Of a DNA stretch of 44,235 nucleotides, positions 21,045 through 30,345 are shown piece by piece. Position numbers and translations under genes: made by a program. How positions within the stretch are numbered: the first letter of the stretch is position 1; the number at the start of each line of letters is the position of its first letter. Source of the DNA: Methanoperedens sp049303315. Its GTDB lineage: Archaea; Halobacteriota; Methanosarcinia; Methanosarcinales; Methanoperedenaceae. The notes under the pieces were generated by a model. The model did no database searches. It was not told the DNA's origin and saw nothing but the letters and a program-made list of their open reading frames with translations. The DNA lies in NCBI GenBank assembly GCA_049303315.1, contig JBAQMZ010000043.1, positions 1 through 44,235 on the forward strand. The letters run 5' to 3'.

Positions 21045-23495
21045 TTAAATCGATTCCACTTTTGCATCCATCCATTCCTCCCCAAAAAGGTATTTGAGCA
21101 GCGAAACGATGCTAAAATTCGACCCCGTTTCTATCTCCAGTGAAACGCTACCGTTTTCCTGCCGCAGCGCAGCAGAATTCAGGAGCTTCTTCTTCCTGTC
21201 CTTTGCAGCTACTTCAAAATAAGTCACTCCATCTGTTTTCCTTATATCAAATCCCATCCCGTTCTCAAGCAGAAAATCCTGTAACTTGTTCTGGAAACCG
21301 TACTTTGATATGTCCTTCCATACCGATGTTATCCTGAAACTATTTCCGATTTCCTTCCCAGAAATTCTTGAAATATCCAAAAGCAGGGATTCGATTGTGT
21401 TTTTTTCAAGATAACCCAGGAAAACATCGGATGCACCCATGAACTCAAAATCGTATAAGAAGCGCCCGAACAGGAACCCATATCCTTTCGAAGCTGGCAT
21501 GTTCTGCACCTGCCTGCACGCAAGATAATCTTTAACAAGAGAAGGTATATGCTCAAAAATAGCCCTGCCGATAAAGGCGCATTTTGCCTCTGGCGTCAGG
21601 AATCTTCCCTGCTCTTTTATTGTAACAACTGCCTGCACAGTCTGCGGCCTTTTCTTCCGTTCCACTATCTTCTTGAGCCTCTCTATATCTTCCTGCCCGA
21701 CTTCGGGAAGCCTTGAAAGTTTGCGGTCTTCACACCCCCCGCATCCGATGCATTCCCCTTTTCCCAGAAGGCAGTACCCGCTGTCCTTGAAATTCCTGGC
21801 TTCATCATACATCCTGTAAAGGAATGATTTGGCAGGCGCGCCTTTTAAGTTCTCAAAAGGAAAAACATAGTTCTCGTCTTTAGCACCGGATAATCCTTCA
21901 CCGGATGCAGACCTCAAAGATGAAATAAGCGTATTTTTATCCCCGGTTATATGTTCCCCGTCAAAATATCCTCCCTTTTTTGCGAAATCGAATATGACAT
22001 TAAAACATTCAAAACCACCCAGCGCAATATGCTGGGATATCAGGAATTCCTCCATATCCTGCGCCATCCTGAACTCAAAACCATTGGTTTCGCAATCCCT
22101 TTTAAGGTCGCCCTTTATTTGTTTTATGCTGTCCGGGTCTTTTATGGTGGGAGCAAACTGCATCGGCGTAAAAGGGAGGTTCACAAGCAGCCCGAAACTC
22201 ATAATAGTCCTGCATCCGGGTGATAATCCGATTTTTTGCCGTTTAAGCTTCATTATGAAGTCTTTGAATTCCTTAAGGTCATTATCATTTTCAAGTCCGG
22301 TTATCATAAAAAACAATTTCATTTGCCTTGGTTTTTTTGCATATATGAGTTCAAGAGCCATCAAAAGTTCCCCTTCGTTCAGACTCTTATGTAAATAGCG
22401 CCTCATCCTGTCGCTGATTCCTTCCACCCCGAGCGTGTATGTGCGTTTGCCTGATAGAATCTCGATGTTAAGGAGTTCCGGCCGCATCGCTATTATATCA
22501 GCGCGCTGGCTCTTGAAATTCACGAACTTCACTACCTCGTTTAAGTCGGCTATAATACGCGATATTCCTGTGTGCATGTTGAAATTAAAACTCAGGAAAT
22601 CAAATTCCACCGTGGCATGTTGTGTTTTTACTTCAAGCGCCTTTTCCAGTATATCATGCGGGGAGTATTCCCTGAAAGGTTTTCTCGTATATCCTTCAAA
22701 ACAGAAAGAGCAAAAGCAAGAGCAGCCCTGTGTAATCTGGAGTTTCGCGGTATTTTCGATGTCGGTGTTCAGTATGGGATAATCGGTGAGGATATGTGAA
22801 GCCAGAGAAGCTTTCGGGGGTGCGACACATGCGCTTTCAGGGATTGGGAGCCTGATATCATAGAAACCGGGTATCTCTTTTTCAAGAATTCTAAGTAATT
22901 CTGATTTAGGACAATCCTTTTTTTCGTTTATTATAGATACGATTTTTTGCACAGAGCCTTCGCCTTCCCCGAAGAAGAGGGCATCAATAAAAGAATCTCC
23001 CTCCGGCGATATCGCACACTGCGCCATAAGCGCATTTGAGCCGCCCATTACAATGACAGGCGCTTTCGCTTTAAGTCTCTCTTTTTTGAATGCCGGAATC
23101 CCGCTATTTAAAAATAGGTAAGGCAGGTTGAATAACTCAAGATTAAAGGAATTGGATACCAGCACGAGGTCAAAATCCGATATCGAACGAAGCGATTGAA
23201 TGCCGAGGAAAAACGGTATGTTGTTATCGATAAAAAGCTGGATGTTCTTCGGGTTAGGGAAAAAGGCATAATCAATATACGCATAAGGTAGTGCCCTTCT
23301 GGCTTCCTGGAACAGGAAATGATGGGTTATGGATTCACGGATATTCGGAAATGGGGAAAGCCTGACAATCATCACCCTCAGTTGAGCATCTTCGAATCCC
23401 GGATTATTAAATGTCGGGTTGTTGCGTGGAAAGTATGCGCGATAACCATCCAGCCTGTAGAGGTTTTTAAATATGAATTCCTTGTAGTCTGTCAT
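21045..23495 (-). CDS. Large radical SAM protein with B12-binding-like N-terminal domain
   Basis: The 816-residue protein has a Rossmann-like N-terminal region of about 200 residues (IVMGGSNAL, FFGEGEGSVQKIV) typical of B12-binding radical SAM proteins, the radical SAM cluster site CSCFCSFC (CxxxCxxC) near residue 256, a TIM-barrel part, and an extra CIGCGGC cluster near residue 584. A C-terminal domain of about 200 residues (AVVTIKEQGRFLTPEAKCAF onward) resembles the radical-SAM-linked DUF2344-type region, tentatively. The reaction is unknown; candidates are RNA or protein modification. It converges on rnp4 with 20 bases between stops. Confidence 0.75.
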   Translation of the reverse strand: MTDYKEFIFKNLYRLDGYRAYFPRNNPTFNNPGFEDAQLRVMIVRLSPFPNIRESITHHFLFQEARRALPYAYIDYAFFPNPKNIQLFIDNNIPFFLGIQSLRSISDFDLVLVSNSFNLELFNLPYLFLNSGIPAFKKERLKAKAPVIVMGGSNALMAQCAISPEGDSFIDALFFGEGEGSVQKIVSIINEKKDCPKSELLRILEKEIPGFYDIRLPIPESACVAPPKASLASHILTDYPILNTDIENTAKLQITQGCSCFCSFCFEGYTRKPFREYSPHDILEKALEVKTQHATVEFDFLSFNFNMHTGISRIIADLNEVVKFVNFKSQRADIIAMRPELLNIEILSGKRTYTLGVEGISDRMRRYLHKSLNEGELLMALELIYAKKPRQMKLFFMITGLENDNDLKEFKDFIMKLKRQKIGLSPGCRTIMSFGLLVNLPFTPMQFAPTIKDPDSIKQIKGDLKRDCETNGFEFRMAQDMEEFLISQHIALGGFECFNVIFDFAKKGGYFDGEHITGDKNTLISSLRSASGEGLSGAKDENYVFPFENLKGAPAKSFLYRMYDEARNFKDSGYCLLGKGECIGCGGCEDRKLSRLPEVGQEDIERLKKIVERKKRPQTVQAVVTIKEQGRFLTPEAKCAFIGRAIFEHIPSLVKDYLACRQVQNMPASKGYGFLFGRFLYDFEFMGASDVFLGYLEKNTIESLLLDISRISGKEIGNSFRITSVWKDISKYGFQNKLQDFLLENGMGFDIRKTDGVTYFEVAAKDRKKKLLNSAALRQENGSVSLEIETGSNFSIVSLLKYLFGEEWMDAKVESI

Positions 23496-23774
23496 TTTGA
23501 GCCTGATTTTTTTATGATTCCCGTTTAATACATTCCAGTCACTGAGCAGTTAATAACTTCCATGGACATAATGGCTGTTGCAAACCATTGAATAATATGA
23601 TAAATTGGGGGTAAGATTTATTAATGAGTTTGGATATATTGGGTTTTAGTGAAGGATTTGGTTCATAAATTTAATTCCAGAAAAAAAACGCGAATAGATT
23701 TTTTAATATTTATGGATAAAATAATATACTGAAAAGTTTATGCTAATTTTTTATCACAACATGGAGGATGAATC
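23496..23774. promoter_or_regulatory. AT-rich intergenic region with promoter for the small Cys protein
   Basis: Nothing gene-like. An AT box (AAAATAATATAC, about 23718-23729) lies some 45 bases upstream of the TTG start at 23775, and GGAGG is at 23763-23767. Confidence 0.4.
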
Positions 23775-23921
23775 TTGAAGTATTGTGTTGATTGCAGATA
23801 CTTCTCAACAAAAGTAAAAGGAAGCAACAGGGAACAATACGATGGTTCCTGCACACTGATGAAGAAAAACGTGTACGAAACCAACCGTGAGTGCAAAGAA
23901 TTCAAAGAAGAACACATTTAG
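23775..23921 (+). CDS. 48-residue cysteine-motif protein
   Basis: A short gene with TTG start and GGAGG eight bases upstream. It encodes YCVDCRYFSTK, then YDGSCTLM and ECKEFKEEHI: four cysteines in a C-x2-C ... C ... C pattern with acidic ends, probably a zinc or Fe-S knuckle. The TAG stop lies six bases before the transporter gene, so they are probably co-transcribed. No named family recognised, but composition and the ribosome site argue that it is real. Confidence 0.6.
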   Translation: MKYCVDCRYFSTKVKGSNREQYDGSCTLMKKNVYETNRECKEFKEEHI

Positions 23922-23927
23922 GCAAAA

Positions 23928-25220
23928 TTGAGTCAGATTCTGGCTATTGCTGTTTTTGTATTAACTTATGCGCTTATAGTTTTAAAGCCAAAAAGAATCA
24001 ATGAAGCCAGGGCTGCTTTAATCGGCGCCGCAATTACAATTATTTTTTTACTCAAGCCGCATCACATACTTGAAGCGCTCGGTATTTCGACCACGGAAAT
24101 GCCGCAGCCGCTTGTGACTACATGGAACGTGGTCATAATACTTGCGACTTTGATGGTAATCTCAACCCTTCTTGATGACTACGGTTTCTTTGAGTACTGC
24201 GCTTCCCGGGCGATTTATGCATCAAAAAACAGCGGAGAGCGGCTTTTTTTATATACCTTCCTTGTAGTTTCGGTTATATCACTTTTTGCTGGTAATGACG
24301 TTGTTATCCTGACCACCACGCCTATAATACTTATTTTCTGCAGGAAAGCGGGCATCAATCCGAAACCCTACATGTACGTATCTTTTTTTGCCGCGAACAC
24401 TTTTTCAATGCCGCTGTATATCGGAAACCTGACAAATATATTGATTGGCGACAGCTTCAAACTTGATTTTTTCGGTTTCACAGGATACATGATTCTCCCG
24501 ACATTAGCCGCTGCTTTTGTAAATTATTACCTGATGAAGCATATTTTCAGGAACCAGATACCAACGACTTTCGATTCGCTCGATAACGGAAGAGTGCAAA
24601 TTAAAAACAAATTTTTGGTAGGCCTGGGGCTGGCAGTCCTGCTTGCTGTTATTTTACTTGGCGGGGTTGCGAACCATTACGGGATACCGCTCTCTATTGT
24701 TACTTTTGGAGGCGCTTTAATCCTGCTGTTGTTTGAGGGGCGCCCAACCCGGCGCTTACAGAAAATCTCATGGAATGTGGTGCTTTTCGTTATCGGGCTT
24801 TTCATCGTTGTAAAAGGGATTGAGGTAAGCGGCGCCGCAGATAATGCCGGGGAAGTCCTGTTTGCGAATTTAAGCAGTAATATGACTGCAGCTATCTTCA
24901 CAGTGTCACTTTTTTCTGCTTTTTTATGCAATCTCGTCAATAACATACCCATGACCGCCATGATGTTATCTATAACACAGCATGCCGGTCTTTCTTCGCA
25001 AATGAACACGGCGATGGGATATTCACTGGTCATAGGCTCCAATCTTGGCGCAAATTTCACCACGTTTGGCGCACTCGCAGGCATACTCTGGATTGAAAGC
25101 GCACGGCGGTATGGATGGAGTACGTCAATGACTGACCTTTTGAAAATCGGATTATTTATTACCCCCATAGCTATTCTGGGAGCGAGCCTTGTGCTGGCGA
25201 TTGAAATGTCCTTTTTATAA
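23928..25220 (+). CDS. ArsB/NhaD-superfamily ion transporter
   Basis: This 430-residue protein of the IT superfamily has about eleven helices. Key motifs are the first hairpin FAGNDVVILTTTPIIL near residue 122 and the inverted repeat LVNNIPMTAMMLS near 342, followed by GSNLGANFTTFGALAGILW. These N/G-rich loops bind the substrate in ArsB, NhaD and CitM relatives. It could be an arsenite or organic-anion transporter or a Na+/H+ antiporter; no arsR or arsA is nearby, so the substrate is open. The TTG start follows the small Cys protein by six bases. Confidence 0.8.
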   Translation: MSQILAIAVFVLTYALIVLKPKRINEARAALIGAAITIIFLLKPHHILEALGISTTEMPQPLVTTWNVVIILATLMVISTLLDDYGFFEYCASRAIYASKNSGERLFLYTFLVVSVISLFAGNDVVILTTTPIILIFCRKAGINPKPYMYVSFFAANTFSMPLYIGNLTNILIGDSFKLDFFGFTGYMILPTLAAAFVNYYLMKHIFRNQIPTTFDSLDNGRVQIKNKFLVGLGLAVLLAVILLGGVANHYGIPLSIVTFGGALILLLFEGRPTRRLQKISWNVVLFVIGLFIVVKGIEVSGAADNAGEVLFANLSSNMTAAIFTVSLFSAFLCNLVNNIPMTAMMLSITQHAGLSSQMNTAMGYSLVIGSNLGANFTTFGALAGILWIESARRYGWSTSMTDLLKIGLFITPIAILGASLVLAIEMSFL

Positions 25221-25372
25221 TTTCACTAGTTTTTCAAGAATAGTGACCGTTACATTTGGTGTTGGTAAATTGAAACACTCCTGAAAATGAATCTAACAAA
25301 AAATTAAACATTAACTAATTTGATATTTCTCCAATAGAAAAAAATATATTCAACTTGCTTTATTGTTTCATT

Positions 25373-26254
25373 ATGAAAAAAGAGGAAACTGAAGGTAGAT
25401 TATTTAAATATGTGAAAATTAATGATCACACAAAAGATAATCTAATAAATAATGAGTTATTTTTCAGTCACCCCGAAGACTTTAATGATCCATTTGATAG
25501 TAAAATCGAAATAGAATCTAAAGGTACAATAAAAGATTGGTATTATTGGGCATCAAGAAGAAAAAAAAATATTGATAAGAAAGTTATTGATCAAAAGATA
25601 AAAGATGAGACAATAATAGAAGTGGGGAATGGAATTTTTGAATTTAATCCAACCAAAAATGATAAATTACTTAAGGATTTAACTAAAAATCATTATAAGA
25701 TATGTAGTTTTAGTGAGACAAAATTAAGTATTTTGATGTGGAGTCATTATGCTGACAGCCATAAAGGAATATGTCTTTGTTTTAAGACACAAAAAATAGG
25801 AAATCATCATTTACTTGAATTTCGTATATCAGAATCAATGTCAATGTTAATGCCACTACCTATATTATTTCCTGTTGATTATCATAAACCAAAGCCAAAA
25901 AAAATAAATATGCTAACATTGCCTCCAGAAGAAAATGAAAAACTAATAGATTTTTATAGAAGAAAACATCAAGATTGGGAATATGAAGAAGAACATAGAA
26001 AACTTATATTTGATGAAGTTGGGCATGAAAAAGGTTTTACTGTAAAGTATAGAAAAGAAGATTTAGAGGGCGTTATTTTTGGTTTAAATGCCAAACCAGA
26101 AAAAATTAAAGAGATTTATGAAATTATCAACACGCACTATTTACAGCAAGGCATAAAAGTTAATTTTTATAGTACTCACAAAATTCAAGGTGAGTTCGCA
26201 ATTGAAGTTAAAAAAATAGAATCTATTAGCAAATACTTAAAAAAATTAAGTTAA
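25373..26254 (+). CDS. DUF2971 family protein
   Basis: From ATG 25373 the protein has 293 residues and the DUF2971 landmarks: LFKYVKIND near the N-terminus, LFFSHPEDFNDPFDSK, CSFSETKLSILMWSHYADSH (near 115-135) and W-E-Y-E-E-E-H-R-K-L. The family is patchily distributed and often sits in phage or defence islands; biochemical role not established to my knowledge. An AT box (AAAAAATATATTC, 25338-25350) about 25 bases before the ATG suggests a leaderless transcript. The gene is strikingly AT-rich with Lys AAA and Ile ATA codons, unlike its neighbours, which points to recent acquisition. Confidence 0.8.
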   Translation: MKKEETEGRLFKYVKINDHTKDNLINNELFFSHPEDFNDPFDSKIEIESKGTIKDWYYWASRRKKNIDKKVIDQKIKDETIIEVGNGIFEFNPTKNDKLLKDLTKNHYKICSFSETKLSILMWSHYADSHKGICLCFKTQKIGNHHLLEFRISESMSMLMPLPILFPVDYHKPKPKKINMLTLPPEENEKLIDFYRRKHQDWEYEEEHRKLIFDEVGHEKGFTVKYRKEDLEGVIFGLNAKPEKIKEIYEIINTHYLQQGIKVNFYSTHKIQGEFAIEVKKIESISKYLKKLS

Positions 26255-26390
26255 TTTTAAATCAAGAACCTTCTTTACCTCTTTGGTTCTAAAATAAATC
26301 TTATTTCCTCTTTTATTGAAACGGTCACCCGAAATAACAGTAGTTATATATCTGATTGAGTACAACTCGAACCCCTGTTCAGGTGATATT

Positions 26391-26570
26391 ATGAATTTCA
26401 TGGTAAAAGGCACATTCAAAGCAGGACTCAAATGGGAAAGATTTACAAAAACAATAACAAGTCTGAATAAAAAGAATGCATCAGAGAAAGCATATTCTTT
26501 AATAGGAAGTGAACACGGACTTAAACGCCGCCTGGTAAAAATCGAATCAGTAGAAGAGGTTGCAAAATGA
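26391..26570 (+). CDS. rpl18a: Ribosomal protein L18a (LX)
   Basis: The 59-residue LX protein reads MNFMVKGTFKAGLKWERFTK, ASEKAYSLIGSEHGLKRRLV and ends with a 4-base overlap into pfdA. AGGTGA lies four bases upstream of the ATG at 26391, which fixes the start; the 25 extra codons upstream are not conserved in type. LX is an archaeal large-subunit protein. The order LX-pfdA-ftsY is typical of Euryarchaeota. Confidence 0.93.
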   Translation: MNFMVKGTFKAGLKWERFTKTITSLNKKNASEKAYSLIGSEHGLKRRLVKIESVEEVAK

Positions 26571-27016
26571 GCGGTGTATTGACCCAGCAGCAGCTTGCGG
26601 AATTGTCCGAAAAACACCAGGTTTACCAGTATCAGGCTGAGTCCTTAGCCCAGCAGATAAACATGGTAAAACTGACAATCCGGGATGTGGAAACCGCATT
26701 AACGACAATTACAGCTTTAAAAGACGAACCAGCAGGAGAAGAAACCCTTGTGCCAGTGGGATTCGGCTCTTTTGTCAAAGCAACCTTAACCACGACGGAT
26801 AAAGTAGTTGTGGGAGTTGGCGCAGGCGTGAGCATCGAAAAGAATATAGACGATGCAAAATCGTTCCTTGAAAAGAAAAAAGAAGAGCTTAACAAATATC
26901 TTGAGCAGTTGAATGGCACAATCGCAAAAATCGCGCAGGAATTGCAAAATATCCAGAAGCTTGTACAGAAGCACCAACAGGCTCAGCAGGCACAGCAGCC
27001 TATGCGCGCCCAGTAG
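26567..27016 (+). CDS. pfdA: Prefoldin subunit alpha
   Basis: The 149-residue protein has two long coiled-coil helices (about residues 6-50 and 90-140) around a beta-hairpin segment (LVPVGFGSFVKATLTTTDKV, VGVGAGVSIEK), the plan of archaeal prefoldin alpha. With prefoldin beta it forms the jellyfish hexamer that passes unfolded proteins to the thermosome. The Gln-rich tail is low-complexity. It overlaps rpl18a by four bases. Confidence 0.95.
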   Translation: MSGVLTQQQLAELSEKHQVYQYQAESLAQQINMVKLTIRDVETALTTITALKDEPAGEETLVPVGFGSFVKATLTTTDKVVVGVGAGVSIEKNIDDAKSFLEKKKEELNKYLEQLNGTIAKIAQELQNIQKLVQKHQQAQQAQQPMRAQ

Positions 27017-27031
27017 GTTTTTTCAGTAAAT

Positions 27032-28102
27032 ATGTTTGATAAACTAAAGGAAAAGCTTGGCAGTTTTAAAAAAGTTCTTGGCGGCGCAATAGAAGAAAAA
27101 GAGAAAGAAGCTATAAAGATAGAGCCTGCAAAGGCTGAAGCCGTTAAAGCAGAAGCCGCTGTTAAGAAAGAAGCTCCCAAACCCCCCGAACCCGTTGCAG
27201 CCAGAGCGCCTGAAAAAATCGGCATTTTTGATAAGATTAAAGCAGCGGTTCTTGAACAGGAATTCATTATCGGCGAGGGCAGCCTGAAAGACCATTTATG
27301 GGAGCTTGAAATGGCGCTTCTTGAGAGCGATGTGGCACTACCTGTGGCTGAAAAAATCGTTGAATCCGTGAAAAGCGAACTTGTGGGAAGCCGAAGGAAA
27401 ATCGGCTCAGATACAGGGAAAATCGTTGAGACTGCCATAAAAAACGCGATTTTAAAAGTAATTTCGGTTGACTCTTTTGACTTTGATGAATTTGTTAAAA
27501 AAGCAAATAAGCCTGTAAGCATCGTTTTTGTCGGGGTGAACGGTACAGGCAAGACCACGACCGTAGCCAAAATGGCCGAGCGATTCATGGCGCAGGGTTA
27601 TTCGGTAGTTATCGCCGCGGCTGACACATTCCGCGCCGGTGCGATTGAGCAAATCGACAGGCATGCAGAGGCTCTTGGCGTTAAGATAATCAAACACCAG
27701 GAAGGCGCTGACCCTGCGGCTATCGTGTACGACGCAGTACAATTCGCAAAGGCAAAGCACAAGGATATCGTGCTTGCGGACACGGCAGGCAGGATGCACA
27801 CGAATGTGAACCTGATGGACCAGTTAAAAAAGGTGTGCAGGGTGAACCAGCCCGACCTCGTTATTTTTGTGGATGAGGCTGTGGCTGGAAATGATGCGGT
27901 TGAACGCGCAAAGTTGTTTAACAATGCAGTGCCTTTTAACGGCAGCATCCTGACAAAAGCGGATGCAGACTCAAAGGGCGGCGCAGCTATTTCAATATCC
28001 TATACAACGGGCAAGCCCATATTGTTTCTGGGGATAGGGCAGACGTATAAAGACCTTGTGAAGTTTGAGCCGCAGTGGCTGCTGGCGCGGTTGTTTGAAT
28101 AG
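27032..28102 (+). CDS. ftsY: Signal recognition particle receptor FtsY
   Basis: The 356-residue protein has a short amphipathic N-terminus (MFDKLKEKLGSFKK), a charged Ala/Lys/Glu/Pro linker, an N domain (about 70-140) and the GTPase G domain: GVNGTGKTTTVAKMA (P-loop, near 170), DTFRAGAIEQ, DTAGRMHTN, TKADADSKGGAA and the closing GIGQTYKDLVKFEP. It docks SRP-ribosome complexes at the membrane. Third gene of the LX-pfdA-ftsY operon, 15 bases after pfdA. Confidence 0.97.
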   Translation: MFDKLKEKLGSFKKVLGGAIEEKEKEAIKIEPAKAEAVKAEAAVKKEAPKPPEPVAARAPEKIGIFDKIKAAVLEQEFIIGEGSLKDHLWELEMALLESDVALPVAEKIVESVKSELVGSRRKIGSDTGKIVETAIKNAILKVISVDSFDFDEFVKKANKPVSIVFVGVNGTGKTTTVAKMAERFMAQGYSVVIAAADTFRAGAIEQIDRHAEALGVKIIKHQEGADPAAIVYDAVQFAKAKHKDIVLADTAGRMHTNVNLMDQLKKVCRVNQPDLVIFVDEAVAGNDAVERAKLFNNAVPFNGSILTKADADSKGGAAISISYTTGKPILFLGIGQTYKDLVKFEPQWLLARLFE

Positions 28103-28111
28103 CCCTAAAAG

Positions 28112-28594
28112 TCAAGACATATATTGTTTTATGAATGCGCCTAACTTTTCTTGTCCGGCTCGTTCATTTAAATATTCCACATCCAGTTTATTTTTATAAG
28201 CTTCTATGAGCATCTTCGCCTGTTCACAATCATAGACTGACTTCCAAAACTTACAGGCGCATAACCGGTCAATTATTAAATCCTCGACACTTATAACCCT
28301 GATTTTTTTATTTTTATATTTCAGGATAACACTTCTGCCAGCTAAACTATCCGAGGGGATTTCAATGTAAATCCTTCCTTTATAAAAATGGCGCCCCATT
28401 TGTTTAAATTCCAATTTAAGCAATAAAGGGGTTATTTCAGCCCTGTCAGTAATTATATCAAGGTCTATGCTCTTCGCTATTCCTCTTGTGTACAGTTCAA
28501 CCGCCGACCCGCCTACTAATATTGGTTTTTTATTATCCGGAAAATGCGAACTTAGTTCTGCCAAAAAATCAAATTTTTTACTCAATCTTCCCAA
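28112..28594 (-). CDS. Nucleotidyltransferase-fold protein of a candidate toxin-antitoxin pair
   Basis: The 160-residue protein carries PILVGGSAVELYTRGIAKSI followed by DLDIITD, i.e. the G-G-S ... D-x-D signature of nucleotidyltransferases, at residues 25-51, and VEDLIIDRLCACKFW further on, as in DUF6036/AbiEii-like enzymes. Its start overlaps by 13 bases the 3' end of a small basic gene on the same strand, an arrangement typical of toxin-antitoxin operons with the NTase second. Target unknown. Confidence 0.7.
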   Translation of the reverse strand: MGRLSKKFDFLAELSSHFPDNKKPILVGGSAVELYTRGIAKSIDLDIITDRAEITPLLLKLEFKQMGRHFYKGRIYIEIPSDSLAGRSVILKYKNKKIRVISVEDLIIDRLCACKFWKSVYDCEQAKMLIEAYKNKLDVEYLNERAGQEKLGAFIKQYMS

Positions 28595-28779
28595 GGAAGA
28601 ACCTCCACTATTCGCTTTCCTTTGAAAATAATCCCTTCTTTAACAGCTTCCGCCGCTATTTCGCAAAAAATCTTTACTTTTTCTGAATCTCTTGGCTTTC
28701 TACGGATTAATCCGGCTGTTTTATCGATTCTCACACTTCTTCGAGTTAGTGCTTTAACTTTTGCTTTCTGTTCTCTCAT
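28582..28779 (-). CDS. Small basic partner of the nucleotidyltransferase
   Basis: From ATG 28779 it has 65 residues: MREQKAKVKALTRRSVRIDK, a middle segment RRKPRDSEKVKIF and an acidic end VEVLPWED. An AT box (TTTAAATATATC on the minus strand, about 28804-28815) is about 30 bases upstream, giving a near-leaderless transcript; the longer frame to 28827 would include this box and overlap tgtA. It overlaps the NTase gene and is likely the antitoxin. No named family. Confidence 0.6.
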   Translation of the reverse strand: MREQKAKVKALTRRSVRIDKTAGLIRRKPRDSEKVKIFCEIAAEAVKEGIIFKGKRIVEVLPWED

Positions 28780-28823
28780 GCTCTTGGTATAATATGAGTT
28801 TAAGATATATTTAAATGGGACGT

Positions 28824-30260
28824 TCATTTGCGATTTTTGATTTCCTTCATTAACGGATGCTCTGGTAAATCATCCAATACCAGTGTGAACTCGGAATCAG
28901 GATTCAACTCCATCAACTCAAGCGTATTTTGAAGCGCGGCTGTCAAAGATTCATAATCAGGCTCATCTGTAGTTTCAGCGTTGAAAGGATGGGTTTCCTT
29001 CAATTCTATGGGATACGGACCAAACGGGGGTTTAAAATCAAGAACCCAATCAAATTCATCTTCATTACCAAGCCTTCGCATCCTGATAAGCACCCTGCCT
29101 TTAAGATTCAGGTTTTTAAGCTTCTTCCTGTACCGAATCACCTCGGGCCGGAGCGCAGATTCAGGACCGCTGTAAAAAAATGTAGAGTTTGAAACCGGCT
29201 GGATTTGCTCTATCCAATCCGAGTAATGAAGCGCGCGCTTGAGCCCGTTTAACAACTGCGGATGCGCCCTGCACCGCTGCTCCACAAGTTCCCAGAGGCT
29301 TCCTTCTTTAATCGCCTGTTTGACTTCCCTGATTTCCTCAAAAGTCACATAGAGATTATGGCGCGCCAGCAATTCTTCGCGGTTTTCGCTATTAATCAGT
29401 TCACCGGCATCATGAGATATGCATACCGGGCAGGAACAAGGAAGGTATTGTAGGTTATCAACATGGTAGGTTCCGCGCACGGTCATATACCGCCCGTCCT
29501 TGGCATACAGGGCATACGAGGCAGAATCGAACAAATCGCATCCAAGCGCCACTGCGAGTGAGAACATCATGGGATGCCCGGCGCCGAAAAGATGGACAGG
29601 CGCCGCTGGTGAGAGACCTTTTTTTGATGCCACAATGACATCCACAAGGTCGGAATACCTGTAAGATTCCATAAGTGGCACAACAGCCCCAAGCGGATAG
29701 ACGTCAAAATCAAGCTGGCTTAACTCACGCGCAGCCCGCTCACGCAGGTCCGGATAGGTCGAACCCTGCACGGGCGCGGCTAACAGCATATCTCTTTTTA
29801 ATCCAAGCGCTTCTTTTGCTCTCTTATATGTGATTCCAAGCTCTTCTTCGGCGCGAGCGCGCGGGACATCAGGAGGAGTGGGTATGTCAAGCGGTACGCC
29901 GATGTCCGAGCCGATTTCCTGCTGGAATTGTACTATCTCTGCGTTATTTACTTCCACCTCGCCATACACTGATAATTGATATGAGCCGGAGTCGGTCATT
30001 ATGGGGCCGTCAAAACCGATAAGAGAGTGCAGCCCCTCGCTGCGGGCGCGCTCCCTGAGTTCGGCTTTTCGGTAAATGATATAAGAATTTGTGATTATTA
30101 TCTCGGCGCCCAACTTTCGAAGCTCAGATGGCTTGATGGTCTGGATATTGGGATTAACCACTGGCATGATTGTGGGTGTTTCCACAATCCCGTGGCGTGT
30201 CTCAAGGCGCCCGATTCTGCCGGCGCAGGCTTTGTGGGTTATTTCGAAGATTGGGGGCAT
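28824..30260 (-). CDS. tgtA: Archaeal tRNA-guanine transglycosylase TgtA (without PUA domain)
   Basis: The 478-residue protein has the TGT barrel: IMTDSGSYQLSVYGEVEV (catalytic Asp near residue 91), the nucleophile region IGVPLDIPTPPD, HLFGAGHPMM and a zinc site with CSCPVC plus H in CISHD. It swaps guanine-15 for preQ0 in tRNA, the first tRNA step to archaeosine. The PUA domain of full-length archaeal TGTs is missing, as in the split form of Methanosarcinales. QueC, which makes preQ0, lies 3 kb away in this window. Confidence 0.95.
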   Translation of the reverse strand: MPPIFEITHKACAGRIGRLETRHGIVETPTIMPVVNPNIQTIKPSELRKLGAEIIITNSYIIYRKAELRERARSEGLHSLIGFDGPIMTDSGSYQLSVYGEVEVNNAEIVQFQQEIGSDIGVPLDIPTPPDVPRARAEEELGITYKRAKEALGLKRDMLLAAPVQGSTYPDLRERAARELSQLDFDVYPLGAVVPLMESYRYSDLVDVIVASKKGLSPAAPVHLFGAGHPMMFSLAVALGCDLFDSASYALYAKDGRYMTVRGTYHVDNLQYLPCSCPVCISHDAGELINSENREELLARHNLYVTFEEIREVKQAIKEGSLWELVEQRCRAHPQLLNGLKRALHYSDWIEQIQPVSNSTFFYSGPESALRPEVIRYRKKLKNLNLKGRVLIRMRRLGNEDEFDWVLDFKPPFGPYPIELKETHPFNAETTDEPDYESLTAALQNTLELMELNPDSEFTLVLDDLPEHPLMKEIKNRK

Positions 30261-30345
30261 GATTGGCTAAATTATGATGGAGGAGTATATTAGGGTGAGG
30301 TTTGTACAACAATTATTTTAATGTTCAAAAGTTATTAGAAATTAT

